64,000 nt of DNA from Escarpia spicata (Eukaryota; Annelida; Polychaeta; Sabellida; Siboglinidae): NCBI GenBank assembly GCA_963995525.1, contig OZ023214.1, positions 59,228,241 to 59,292,240 on the forward strand, given 5' to 3'. How positions within the stretch are numbered: position 1 is the first letter of the stretch; each line of letters opens with the position of its first letter. The position numbers and the translations under genes are program-made. Shown piece after piece: positions 36,869-46,439 of this stretch. Below the pieces are notes generated by a model that was not told the DNA's origin, made no database searches, and saw nothing but the letters and a program-made list of their open reading frames with translations.

Positions 36869-37045
36869 TTAACTGTATGGAATATCATAGAAGCGTCATT
36901 GGTTAATGCAAAGGACGCCCCACAATTTAAGGAACTGCTAGGCCGTGCGCAATGCTCATAGAGCAACCAACATCATTGGCGCGATACCCAGCTGTGATTT
37001 GCCGATTATTAAACAGAAACATAGTCATAGACAGTGGCAACCACG
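36869..37045. other. Spacer between two transposons
   Basis: No gene is recognised. The last bases (acatagtcatag) are shared with the 21.57 kb terminus copy, so this spacer may belong to the same element family. Confidence 0.4.
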
Positions 37046-37096
37046 TGCGCTCGCATCGTTCTGTCTGTTTACGTTCTCTCTCTCTATATATATATA
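37046..37096 (+). repeat. Solo terminus of the cacgtgcgctcg element
   Basis: cacgtgcgctcgcatcgttc continues to tgtctgtttacgttctctct and ends in a TA run. It matches the left end of the 41066-44451 element in the same orientation, and the 37097-41058 element lies between the two copies. Confidence 0.7.
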
Positions 37097-37411
37097 TGGT
37101 CGATTCCCACGAAACATTGACAAACAGGTTCCAGGTCTATAAGTCATTTAATATGGTAGTTGGAAGGCTGGAATGATGTGGCGTGGCGGGCCTCGGAGGC
37201 TGAGAGAGCACGTGTAAGTGATTGCTTCAGCCATTCAGTTGTTTATTGTTAGAGAAAATTATGTAATTAATATTCATCGGTTCTGGCCTGTCTATCAGAA
37301 ATTATTGATCATAACATTCAGAACTCGTGGTATTTCTTGGTTTTAGCCTAATATGTCTAACTATAGAATTTTTTTTTTATTTTCTTACAATACCGTTTTA
37401 CTTTATTCCAG

Positions 37412-37816
37412 GAGAACAGGAAGCATGCTGCCCTGATGCTCCCCGAGAAGCTGGCTGCTTATACAGCACGGAAGAACCGGAACTTGCAGGCCTTCCGGGC
37501 GAGAGAGCATCGTGATATATTTTGTATTATGTTTACAGATATAATAAAATGTTTACTTTGAAAACGTAATTTTTTGAAATATCAATATTGATTCATATCA
37601 CAAACCAAACAAATATCAACCGTCTGTAAACGTTTCATGTAGATTCATAGTTATACAAATATATTATAAATATACCCGCGGCGACGTCACAGAAGTACTG
37701 TTATACATGTTTTGTCTTACAGTGAAAGCTGCTGCCACTGCAGCTGCCGGACGGCAGTCGGCCAGAGGTCATCGAGATCCCCTTGAGAAGGAGACGCCCA
37801 AGTGGCATGGATAGGA
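37412..37816 (+). pseudogene. Possible 5' exons of the transposase
   Basis: Two stretches look like exons. The first (37412-37511, after ctttattccag) encodes ENRKHAALMLPEKLAAYTAR and a basic tail (NRNLQAFRAREH). The second (from 37723, after ttttgtcttacag) encodes KAAATAAAGRQSARGHRDPL and ends in TAG just before a good donor gtaagt. Basic N-terminal segments of this sort are common in transposases. The in-frame TAG suggests decay, or that the true start is the ATG at 37946. Confidence 0.4.
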
Positions 37817-37945
37817 AGTAAGTTTCCTTTCACCTGATATTACCCGCCAGTTAATTAATTAAATTTCACGTCATTCTTATACATGTACATATAAATCTAA
37901 TAAATTATTGTGAGCCGTATTAATTTTTTCAGCTTGGTGGTAAAG

Positions 37946-39649
37946 ATGCCTTTCAGCAAACACCTGAAGACCAGGCAGCTGAAGAGGGCATTAGAAGAAA
38001 AGGACAAGGAGGTCAAAAGACTTTGTGCTACACTGACAAAGTCAGACCCTCTGGACTTGAAGGCAGCAGCACTAACATCACCACTATTATCATCACCTGA
38101 ACATGTAGCAATAGAGCTCCTCAAAGCTGTCGACGTCACACCTAGGGTGGAGCGCATAAACACATTGCTCCCCTTGACAGAAACCGTGTCCCGTGTTAAG
38201 AAAGCACCAATGAAAGTCAAGAGGACCTTATTTGCTGACAGAAGATCAATTCACCGCATGGCAAAAGTCCTTAGCAAAACAATTGCACTCTCTCGAGTCT
38301 ACATCTTCAACAAGAGGAAGGGGAAGAACATTAGGTCATCGATCGCACGATCCCAGAGGACGGTGGTTGCAGAGTTTCTGAAAAAGCCAGAAAACAGCTA
38401 CGAGTTGCCGTCAAAAAAGACCATGTTCGAGGAACAGGCACCTTTGGCTTGACGGACACACTTGCAAACCTGCACCAGAAATTCCTCAGCAAGTTTCCTG
38501 AACTGAAGATGTCCCGGACTGTCTTCTGTCTGGCAAGGCCAAAAAACATCCACCTCATCAAATACACACAGAGACGCCAATGTCTCTGCCAACGCCATGC
38601 CAATGTGGCATTGATGGTCGAAGCCGTAAAAGTGCTGCCTCAATCTCCCGCACTGCTGGTCGAGATGACCGACCTAGAAATCCGAGGAAAACTTGAAGGC
38701 CTCTCAATGACAGAAGTTCAGTACCGAACATGGCAAGTCCAAGGTGTTGAACACAAGGGCAGAGTCTTCAAGAAGGTGAAACTGACCCAAGTTGTACAAA
38801 CTACGAGAGACTTCACTGATCGATTCATATCCGGCATGGCTGAATTCCGTGAGCACTGTCACCGGGTGACCACCCAATATCACCAGATCCGCATCTTGAA
38901 GCAGTCCATGGCGGAAAAGACGGAAGCAACGGTCCAGATGGACTATGCTGAAAATTGGGTGCAGGTACCAGGACGAAATAACGGCAGCGTACTATGACAA
39001 GTCCCAGGTGACCATACACCCAATGGTGGTACACTTCAAGCAGGACGGCAAGCTTTGTACCAAGAGCTATGTGGGGATTACAAGTGTAACTGCTCACACT
39101 GTGTCGACAACTTTTGCTTTCATCAAAGTGCTGATGAAGGAAGTCAAGGAAATCCTTCCGGAACTGTCGACTCTGCACTTCATCACAGATTCACCAACTT
39201 TTCAGTACCGGAACCGCACAATATGTGCTCTAGTTGCAAAATTTCCATCACTGTTCAGTCTTAGAGCTTCATGGACCTGGTTGGAGGCTGGCCACAGGAA
39301 AGGCCCCTGTGACGGAGTGGGTGGTGGCATGAAAAGAAAGGCTGACAACCTGGTGAAGGCTGGAAGAGTAATCACCACGAGCCAAGAGTTCTGCCACGCA
39401 ATTCGTGCTAGTGACACGACCATGTCCCTTCTGGAGGTAACCCCCGAAGTCATCCAGCACTGCAAGGATGAGATCGAAACATGGAATGTTTCAGCAGTCC
39501 ATGGCATAATGTCGGCCCATGCTGTTGTGGTCCCGGGCCCAGTCATGAAGATCCGCAGTACTTCCTGCTTCAAGGATTGCTGCTACACGAAGGGAGGAGT
39601 GTTCCATCCAACATGTTCAGGTTGGGAAAGCACACGACTAGCGCTGTAG
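37946..39649 (+). pseudogene. Putative DDE-type transposase, frameshifted
   Basis: Three consecutive frames read as one protein of about 560 aa. Frame 1 (37946-38452) has a charged coiled-coil-like start (KHLKTRQLKRALEEKDKEVK). Frame 2 (38449-38997) ends with VQMDYAENW, a plausible first catalytic Asp. Frame 3 (38945-39649) has FITDSPTFQYRNR (second Asp), LEAGHRKGPCDGVGGGMKRK (acidic third position) and a Cys-rich end (CFKDCCYTKGGVFHPTC). The 'SDxPxxQYRN' and 'GHxKGxxDGxGG' signatures occur in transposon-derived proteins of many animals, as far as I remember. Two indels inactivate it. Confidence 0.65.
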
Positions 39650-39850
39650 AGAGGGGAGGAGGAGATGGATGACATATAGGTGGTGGTGGAAAGGGTAGAA
39701 AAGCAGTTGAGGAGGAGAGGGGTGACAAGACATGTGGTGGTTGAAAGGGTCAAGAGACAGGTGGTGGAGGAGAGGAGAGACACAGGTGGTGGTGGAAAGG
39801 GTCGAGAAACAGGTGGTGGAGGAGAGGGATGACAAAGAGGTGGTTCAAGA
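39650..39850. repeat. Purine-rich imperfect repeat
   Basis: Irregular repeats of ggtggtggaaagggtcgaga / caggtggtggaggagaggg type with strong purine asymmetry on the plus strand. They lie directly behind the transposase stop codon. Confidence 0.8.
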
Positions 39851-41030
39851 GAAGGATAAGAGAGCAGTGGTGCTTTTTGAACATTCAATTCACATTTCAT
39901 TAATTGTTCTTAAAATGACCTTTCAACAAATTTCAAAAGTGGTCGGTTAGACTTTAAATAAATAACGTTATGAAAACACTGTATTCATGTTTCTATTGTT
40001 CAGTATATTAATAAAAATGACAACAATGATTGAGAAACACATATATGGAACACTCACAGGAATAGTTTTATACTTGGGTATGTACATAGACAAAGTTTAA
40101 GTAAAAATGGTGAAATAATAAAAAATACTCTATTCTACTGAAACCGTACACATGCATGAAACCGTACGTCTCCGACAATTTCCTAGCCCACACCAATTTT
40201 TTTGCAAAATATATTAAGTAACATCAGTGCTTGGTATCTGTAACCTTTGTACAACCAATTTAAAAACATCATGACCTTTTGACAGTTAATACACACTATA
40301 AGAGGAGGTACATGAAACCGTACTTCTCCGGCGTTTTCTTAATTAGAATAATAAGAATAGGACAGAATCACCTACATATCACTAACATAATTAGTTTAGA
40401 CTGTCGGATATATACAAAAACGTCCCTAAAACAAATTACAGTTGTCCAGTGGTCTCGCCAGTAATTTATTCCATTGTACTGAAAAGAATATTATATGAAA
40501 CCATACATCTGCAAATTCTAAACTGTCTACAAATTGATAGTTATAAATCAGTGTCAATAAGGTATACCCTGCTGAAAAGCTCAATGTGTATACCTTGCCA
40601 TGAATGTATTTTAAAGATAAAACATGCATTCCTTTGATGTTGTAATGTGTAATAGAAAGTCACCTTTATAAAACATCATAGTCTGAGAGTACGCAAAATA
40701 ATTCAAAGTTCTCCCTTAAAACAAAAAAAGAAGTCTGAAACATATGTCTTACTGAATTTCAACCACAAATGTGTTTTATATACATTAAAAATGAAATTTC
40801 ACAGGTAAATGTGAGATGAAATAGTTGTAGCAGTTTCCAAGTAGAGGGACTTGTGTGCAGACGTATGGTTTCAGAACACTTACTACTTCTAGTTCTATTA
40901 GCTGTCAAATGCTCAATTTGAGGATTTAACTTGCCCAATCTTATTCTCTGATTACCTCAATAAGTTCTCTTCGTAAGACAGAACAGGACTTTATACGCAT
41001 ATGTTTATTTTTGCCCCCCTAGGAACACCA
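39851..41030. other. Transposon 3' region, non-coding
   Basis: AT-rich interior of the 37097-41058 element without further ORFs of note. A loose repeat of catgaaaccgtac / gaaaccatacatc occurs at about 40137-40170, 40310-40330 and 40495-40510. Confidence 0.4.
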
Positions 41031-41319
41031 TTTGTCAACGTTTCGTGGGAATCGACCATATAATACACGTGCGCTCGCGTCGTTTTGTATGTTTACGTTC
41101 TCTATAATATGTATATAATAATAAGTGTGTGCAACTGTTGCGGCAACCCCAAGCCAATCGCTCACCTTTTAATATCAGAACTGCTCCGTCGCGACGCCAA
41201 CACCGATTATGAAGATCACAAATAAATGTTCCAACTATTGTGGTCACAATGCCAACTTTTCGTAACAAACGGATTCGTATTTATTACCAAAAAGAAGTGT
41301 TTTAATGAGTCGCACACAC

Positions 41320-41564
41320 GTTTCAACTCACCGCGGTTGACAGCAATACCGGAAATGACCCCGGAACGCAGCCAACGCGGTCGCGAGCTCTCGCGGACAG
41401 CTCCTATGCGTAATATTATATAAATGCAGCCTCTCTTGGCGCGCGATTGCATTTATAAAGGGGCGAATATTACGTGTAGGAGGTGTGCCGCGAGGGCTCG
41501 CGACCGCGTTGGCTGCGTTCCGGGGTCATTTCCGGTATAGCTTTCAACCGCAGTGAGTTGAAAC
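41320..41564. repeat. Near-perfect long palindrome (foldback element)
   Basis: Two arms of about 110 bp are inverted copies around a centre near 41442. The left arm has accggaaatgaccccggaac and the right arm gttccggggtcatttccggt; both contain the cgaatattacg/cgtaatatt block. Arms are GC-rich and share gcagccaacgcggtcgcgag. A partial copy of the centre lies at 62811-62866. This fits a foldback MITE inserted next to the left inverted repeat. Confidence 0.8.
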
Positions 41565-41569
41565 GGTAG

Positions 41570-41672
41570 TCGGACAACTCGGCCCTCGGACAAGTCGGCC
41601 CGAGACAACTCGGCCCCATCCTGAGACAACTCGGCCCCCGTCCTGAGACAACTCGGCCCCCGTTCTGAGACT
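41570..41672. repeat. gagacaactcggcccc short repeats, left set
   Basis: Tandem copies of a 16-24-bp motif (gagacaactcggccccat and ctgagacaactcggcccccg). The inverse set lies at 44058-44185, so the motif is arranged symmetrically inside the element. Confidence 0.85.
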
Positions 41673-42839
41673 ACTTCTGCGTCCACGGACTTAGCTCATT
41701 TTTAAGTAATGAATATAATTCTTTTACAGTCCAGGCTAACATCATATGGTTATATTAGCCGATTTCATACTTTCATAGACAGAATCGCACATTAGTTCAC
41801 GCCATGTTTTCGTAATACTAAATTTTCCGTGAGCTTCACAGCGCAGCATATGTCGGTGTCATATGTTTGCTGCATGTTTCCCCTCTGCCTGATATTTTTT
41901 GCTTTTGTAGTGATGTTTTTTCCACCTGAGTGGAAACCGGCGAGTTGTACTCTATCGTCAGCTGATTATCCGCCATTTAATTGCATGTATGCGAATGACA
42001 TAGCTTGACTGATTACGTTTTAAAAAATTGGTTATGTAGGATATAATTGTGTAAATAATATTCTGTATGCTGATGATCGTGTAGTATTTGTCATATCATT
42101 TCAAATAGTATGCTAGATGACAATGATATATCTAGACAATGTCGCCAGTTGTATGCACAAGGCAACATGTCAGTGCCATGCTTCTTTTTAAAACGAAACT
42201 GGTTGTCACTGGTTGTTGTTTGTTTTAAGCACAGCGAACTAAGACACCGGCGAATGGTCTATGATCGGTGTGTGAGAGACAAAGCATGGTAACATCTTAA
42301 CACAACTTTAATAGGATTCCACCACCACCTCCACACACAATGGTAATATCTTAGCACACAGGCGGCTACAGTCCTCATTTACAGACGGCTAGGAGCATAC
42401 ACATATTGCCACAAGACTTAAGCAATTTCGAAGTCGAGATTTCGCCAGCTGCATGTGTTGCCCACAGACGAAACAATTTCCCTTGTAGCTGCCTGTAACA
42501 TTTCCGCTGGCGCCGCACGAGTTTCTTCTCCAAAACGAATCGAGACCAAATCTGGACCAGTTGCGCTTCTGCAAACAGCAGTGGCACCAACCTGTAGAAT
42601 GGCGGGGCTGTAAAAAAGTTACTAATGGTAGTTTATCTCACAATGAAATTGTATTTGCAGTTGCAGTCTAGATTTCACAGGAAACGTCAATGCTTCAGAT
42701 AACGTTCACATCAAAATTTACTACCAGTTATGCGTTGTAGAATGTGTAGTAGAGAATTGTGGATCTAATTAAGTCTTCTATTACACACCTAGCTTCAAAT
42801 TTGGGGCAGAATTGAAAGCATCATTATGCATTGATATGG

Positions 42840-43330
42840 AGCTTAGATAGATTTCAAACCACCCTTTGTGTGTCTTCTGATGTGTGATTGGACACAATGG
42901 GGTAAGTGGCCTGCTACTCCGTCATTGTTTCATTGAGCAGATACTTCTGAAGGGAATGTAGTTGTAGTTGTTTGTCAGCTTCTTGTTTACTACTACAGTA
43001 TAAATGTGTGAATGGACACAGAGGTGTAACTCGCTTGCGACTCCGTCATTGTTTCATTGAGCAGATACTTCTGAAGCGAATGTAGTTATAGTTGTTTGTC
43101 GGCTTCTTGTTTACTACGACAATATAAATGTGTGCATGGATTCAGAGGTGTAACTCGCTTGCGACTCCGTCATTGTTTCATTGAGCAGATACTTCTGAAG
43201 CGAATGTAGTTATAGTTGTTTGTCGGCTTCTTGTTTACTACGAAAGTATAAATGTGTGAATGGACACAGTGGGGTAACTCGCTTGCGACTCCGCCATTGT
43301 TTCGTTGAGCAGATAATTCAGAAGTTGTCA
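42840..43330. repeat. 124-bp tandem array
   Basis: About four copies with a period of about 124 bp, each containing gactccgtcattgtttcatt, gagcagatacttctgaag and ttcttgtttactac. The first copy is the most diverged. Confidence 0.85.
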
Positions 43331-44057
43331 GAATGTATCATCCGACTGATCTTTTCACACTTTCAATAACAACGAAGATTATGCAAACAACTGGAATATA
43401 TGCTAACAACTTAGATTTTGGGGAAGTGATTATAGTATGGACATTCACAAGGAGCAATATCAATATATGCGTCACACACCTATCGTAAGCATTACGATTA
43501 TGATCGAGTACGATTACAGTCATTTTTCAACAGCATCTTTAAAAATCTTCATGATCAAAATAGATGATTTGTGAGGTCCATCAGTCAGTCAAGCTATACG
43601 AGTCTCATTGCTGTTTCGAACTTGGCTTGTGCAAAACTGACACTCAAGATCTGCTCGGTAACTATCGACTCTGAGCTATTTTAATTAATGTACTCGTCAT
43701 CAAAGGGAAGGTAAACCAGTCTTGTCAGAAAGTGCTGAAGTTCAAACACCCTATGTGTGTGTTTTGATCTATGAAACGACACAACGGGGTAATTGGCATG
43801 CTACGTACTCTCGGAGTACGTGTGAATAACTGAACATTCATGCGATCTGGTGAAAAACTCTGATCAAAGACCGTTGGGTGGCTTAGTTAGTTTAAATATT
43901 AATAAATAATTATGTTAAATATTTATCGTCTCGAGACAACTCGGCCCCATCAGATCGGCTCGATGAAAAAGTATGAAAGGCAGATGAATTCCCATTGTCT
44001 TTGAGAAAAAAATACACACACGCACACACACATGCATTAATTTTTCATCGAGCCGAC

Positions 44058-44185
44058 TTGCGGGGGCCGAGTTGTCTCAGGATGGGGGCCGAGTTGTCTC
44101 AGGATGGGGCCGAGATGTCTCGAGACAATTCGGCCCGGGCCGAGTCGTCTCGGGCCGAGTTGTCCGTGGGCCGAGTTGTCTGGCA
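44058..44185. repeat. gagacaactcggcccc short repeats, right set
   Basis: Inverted counterpart of the left set: gccgagttgtctcaggatgg is repeated with shortened variants (gccgagtcgtctcg, gccgagttgtccg). It directly adjoins the right terminal inverted repeat. Confidence 0.85.
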
Positions 44186-44659
44186 TTCGTTGAAACGTGT
44201 GCGCGACTCATTAAAACACTTTTTTTTTGTAATAAATACGAATCCGTTTGTTACGAAAAGTTGGCATTGTGACCACAATAGTTGGAACATTTATTTGTGA
44301 TCTTCACAATCGGTGTTGGCGTCGCGACGGAGCAGTTCTGATATTAAAAGGTGAGCGATTGGCTTGGGGTTGCCGCAACAGTTGCACACACTTATATTAT
44401 ATATATATAATATAGAGAACGTAAACAGACAGAACGACGCGAGCGCACGTGATGCAGCCAACCCTATCGTGTAAATAATGTGACTGAGCCCCCAGTTGCG
44501 ATACGTATTATACTATTACTAGCGTTCCAAGTGGCCCATTGGTTTGAGGTAGTATTTCAAAGTGTCAATGTAAAATGTATAATTATTATCAACAAATTAT
44601 CTAACCAATAAAACATATGTAAAGGCTATTACAAATGTGTTTATTGTGTATGTTGTTAG

Positions 44660-45800
44660 ACAATTACATGGAGGAGGACGGACAAATTAAAACAGAGGAC
44701 GTCGTCAACCATTGGTACACATATATTTTATAATACATTAACATTACATGTGTTTCATTTCAGTTCTTTAAGATGTTGCTTAGGCCTTAGACGTCTTTTC
44801 CCAAAGGTGAAACTAAGCCGTTTGATACACAGGACAAAAGGACCCGATGGAATGCGAAAGACTACAACAGGTGAAGTACTTTCTATAGTACCTGTGTAAT
44901 ATTTCCCTATGCCTACCTGTACACGTTTCTACTAATAGGTGAAACATCGCTAGTATACACACAAAAGCGTACTATACGTTCTTTATTCACATTTGATATG
45001 ATCACTGTTCGTGGTGATGACGCAATTCTCATAAAATATAACGTACAGTCCGTAATTCGTAAACTGAACATAACTCAACATATATGATGTGTTAAAGTAT
45101 TTTGTTGTTACACACATCGGTGTAACTGAAAAACATTCTTTGTTGCATAATTACGTACAAATGGTGCCCCATTTATCCTCTCTACACACTTTATATCGGT
45201 CAATGGAATAATATGCATACCAGGGCGTTTTTTTAACATACAAAGTGGGGGACACTGCCCCCAGGTCTTTCATTTGCCCCCCCCCCCAGTCAGCCCAACT
45301 TTCCCCCGATTCTCACAAACCAGCCCCTTGTAGGGCTTACTTTTTATTCGTTTTAGTGTGTTTGATTTAATTAGCACTGGGGTATAATAAAAAAACTCAA
45401 AATAGCAGTTGTCATGCTTTCGCCAGAGAAGAACGTTGCCCCTGGACTACTTGAAGCAGTGAACAAAGCTCTGGATCTGACAGGAGATAAAGACATGAAG
45501 CTGGTTGGATGTTCAATATACTGGGACTCACACAATTCTTCCGAACGCCGAGACGGATGAAGATGTTATCAGCGCAGGCCGGGAATGTCAAACAATTTGG
45601 CACCACTATGTCAGGTTTGCCCAGCACGAGTACCAGCTACAGAAAGGAGAAGGCTTGTTGGTGGTTCCAGGTTCTCATTGAGTTATGTGCACGCGTCAGG
45701 CGCCTTTTCCATGATGAGGCATCTGACTTTGCGGACGGGAAAACAAGATGAATGTGCCATTCCTGCCTGATGGCTGTGATCTCGGTTGTAAGTTGACTGT
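44660..45800 (+). other. Possible small exons of an unrecognised gene
   Basis: Three plus-strand stretches look exon-like. About 44670-44726 encodes NYMEEDGQIKTEDVVNHW. About 44807-44871 encodes GETKPFDTQDKRTRWNAKDY and ends in cag before gtgaag. About 45415-45530 encodes MLSPEKNVAPGLLEAVNKAL, then LTGDKDMKLVGCSIYWDS, after which the frame shifts. I do not recognise the protein. It could be a decayed transposon gene. A poly-C run lies near 45280. Confidence 0.3.
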
Positions 45801-46084
45801 CAGACTCCACCAATTTCTGCCAGTCACAACAGGTTCAGTTCAGAAGGTGTTGACATCTCTGCCTCTGGCTTGTATGAGTCCACACTCTATGCAGACCGAA
45901 AGGATCGTGAGCCACCACAACCTCGTGGTCGATAATCACCGCACCAGACGAGAAACTCATGGTGGCACTGAATAGTGTCGGCACCGCCTACTATGACCCT
46001 CGATCCGCTGTCGTCAGATTCTTGGAGAAGACAAGAAGATGCTGGGCTCCATACCGGTGTCCCGGGCCCCGAATCAGCCGTGCC

Positions 46085-46235
46085 AGGATTCTTCTAAACG
46101 CATACTGCGCATGCGCGCGCAGGCGCAGTAGGCACTTGGTGAGATGTGACGTCACGTTTTTCACAGCCGTGCCAGAAGTATCCGCGGTCGTATAGTTTAT
46201 TTGAATTAGTAGTTGTACGTCGATTTATTTAGTTC
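46085..46235 (+). promoter_or_regulatory. CpG-rich promoter-like patch
   Basis: tgcgcatgcgcgcgcaggcg (about 46105-46125) matches the palindromic NRF1-type motif. tgacgtcacg, a CRE-like site, follows at about 46147. Both lie just upstream of a small ORF starting at 46255. The surrounding DNA is CpG-poor, so the patch stands out. No TATA box is evident. Confidence 0.35.
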
Positions 46236-46254
46236 TGCGTGTTTTTAAGGAGGC

Positions 46255-46422
46255 ATGGTGAGTATGGAGGACAGAGACAACAAATACGTGATGTGTATGA
46301 CATGCCTGAAGCATTATTTGGTGCATGGCACACATCGACCAGAACTCGGAGCAGGACTGGCAGGAGCCGACAAACGCATCAGGAATGCGATACACAAACT
46401 GCGGTCAATAAATACGAAATAG
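46255..46422 (+). CDS. Small ORF of unknown function
   Basis: The ATG in an acceptable context (aaggaggcatgg) opens 55 codons: MVSMEDRDNKYVMCMTCLKH, then YLVHGTHRPELGAG and IRNAIHKLRS, ending with TAG. The Cys-x2-Cys and following His residues hint at a small metal-binding motif, but no family is recognised. It could be a first exon or a short protein. It follows the CpG-rich patch. Confidence 0.3.
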   Translation: MVSMEDRDNKYVMCMTCLKHYLVHGTHRPELGAGLAGADKRIRNAIHKLRSINTK

Positions 46423-46439
46423 ACGGTGGGTAAAATGTT

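Larger units (their letters stand above)
37097..41058 (+). mobile_element. Unclassified DNA transposon with 30-bp inverted repeats
   Basis: The ends 37095-37124 and 41031-41060 are inverted copies (tggtcgattcccacgaaac) with a single mismatch, bounded by TA on both sides. Inside, a transposase-like gene runs on the plus strand (37.4-39.65 kb), followed by a purine-rich repeat and AT-rich DNA. The long terminal motif and TA target may place it among the less-studied eukaryotic superfamilies. I cannot name it from sequence alone. Confidence 0.6.
41066..44451. mobile_element. 3.4-kb element with about 260-bp terminal inverted repeats
   Basis: 41066-41328 and 44187-44451 are inverted copies with few differences. 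They start at the palindrome cacgtg (cacgtgcgctcgcgtcgtt) and include atcggtgttggcgtcgcga and gttccaactattgtggtcac. No transposase is present. The interior holds a long palindrome, gccgagttgtctc repeats and a 124-bp array. A clear target duplication is not seen. It is probably a non-autonomous, long-inverted-repeat transposon. Confidence 0.65.

Noticed and set aside
39055..39900. Several short ORFs on both strands around the transposase end, including Pro/Ser/Thr-rich ones
   Set aside because: They come from the shadow frames of the transposase and the purine-rich repeat.
37095..41060. Tc1/mariner assignment based on TA flanks
   Set aside because: The TA-rich surroundings make the TA duplication weak evidence, and the encoded protein does not show the mariner D-D-34/35-D/E signature.
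43995..44300. ORFs rich in AELSR/GRVV repeats
   Set aside because: They are translations of the GC-rich gagacaactcggcccc repeats and of the inverted terminus.
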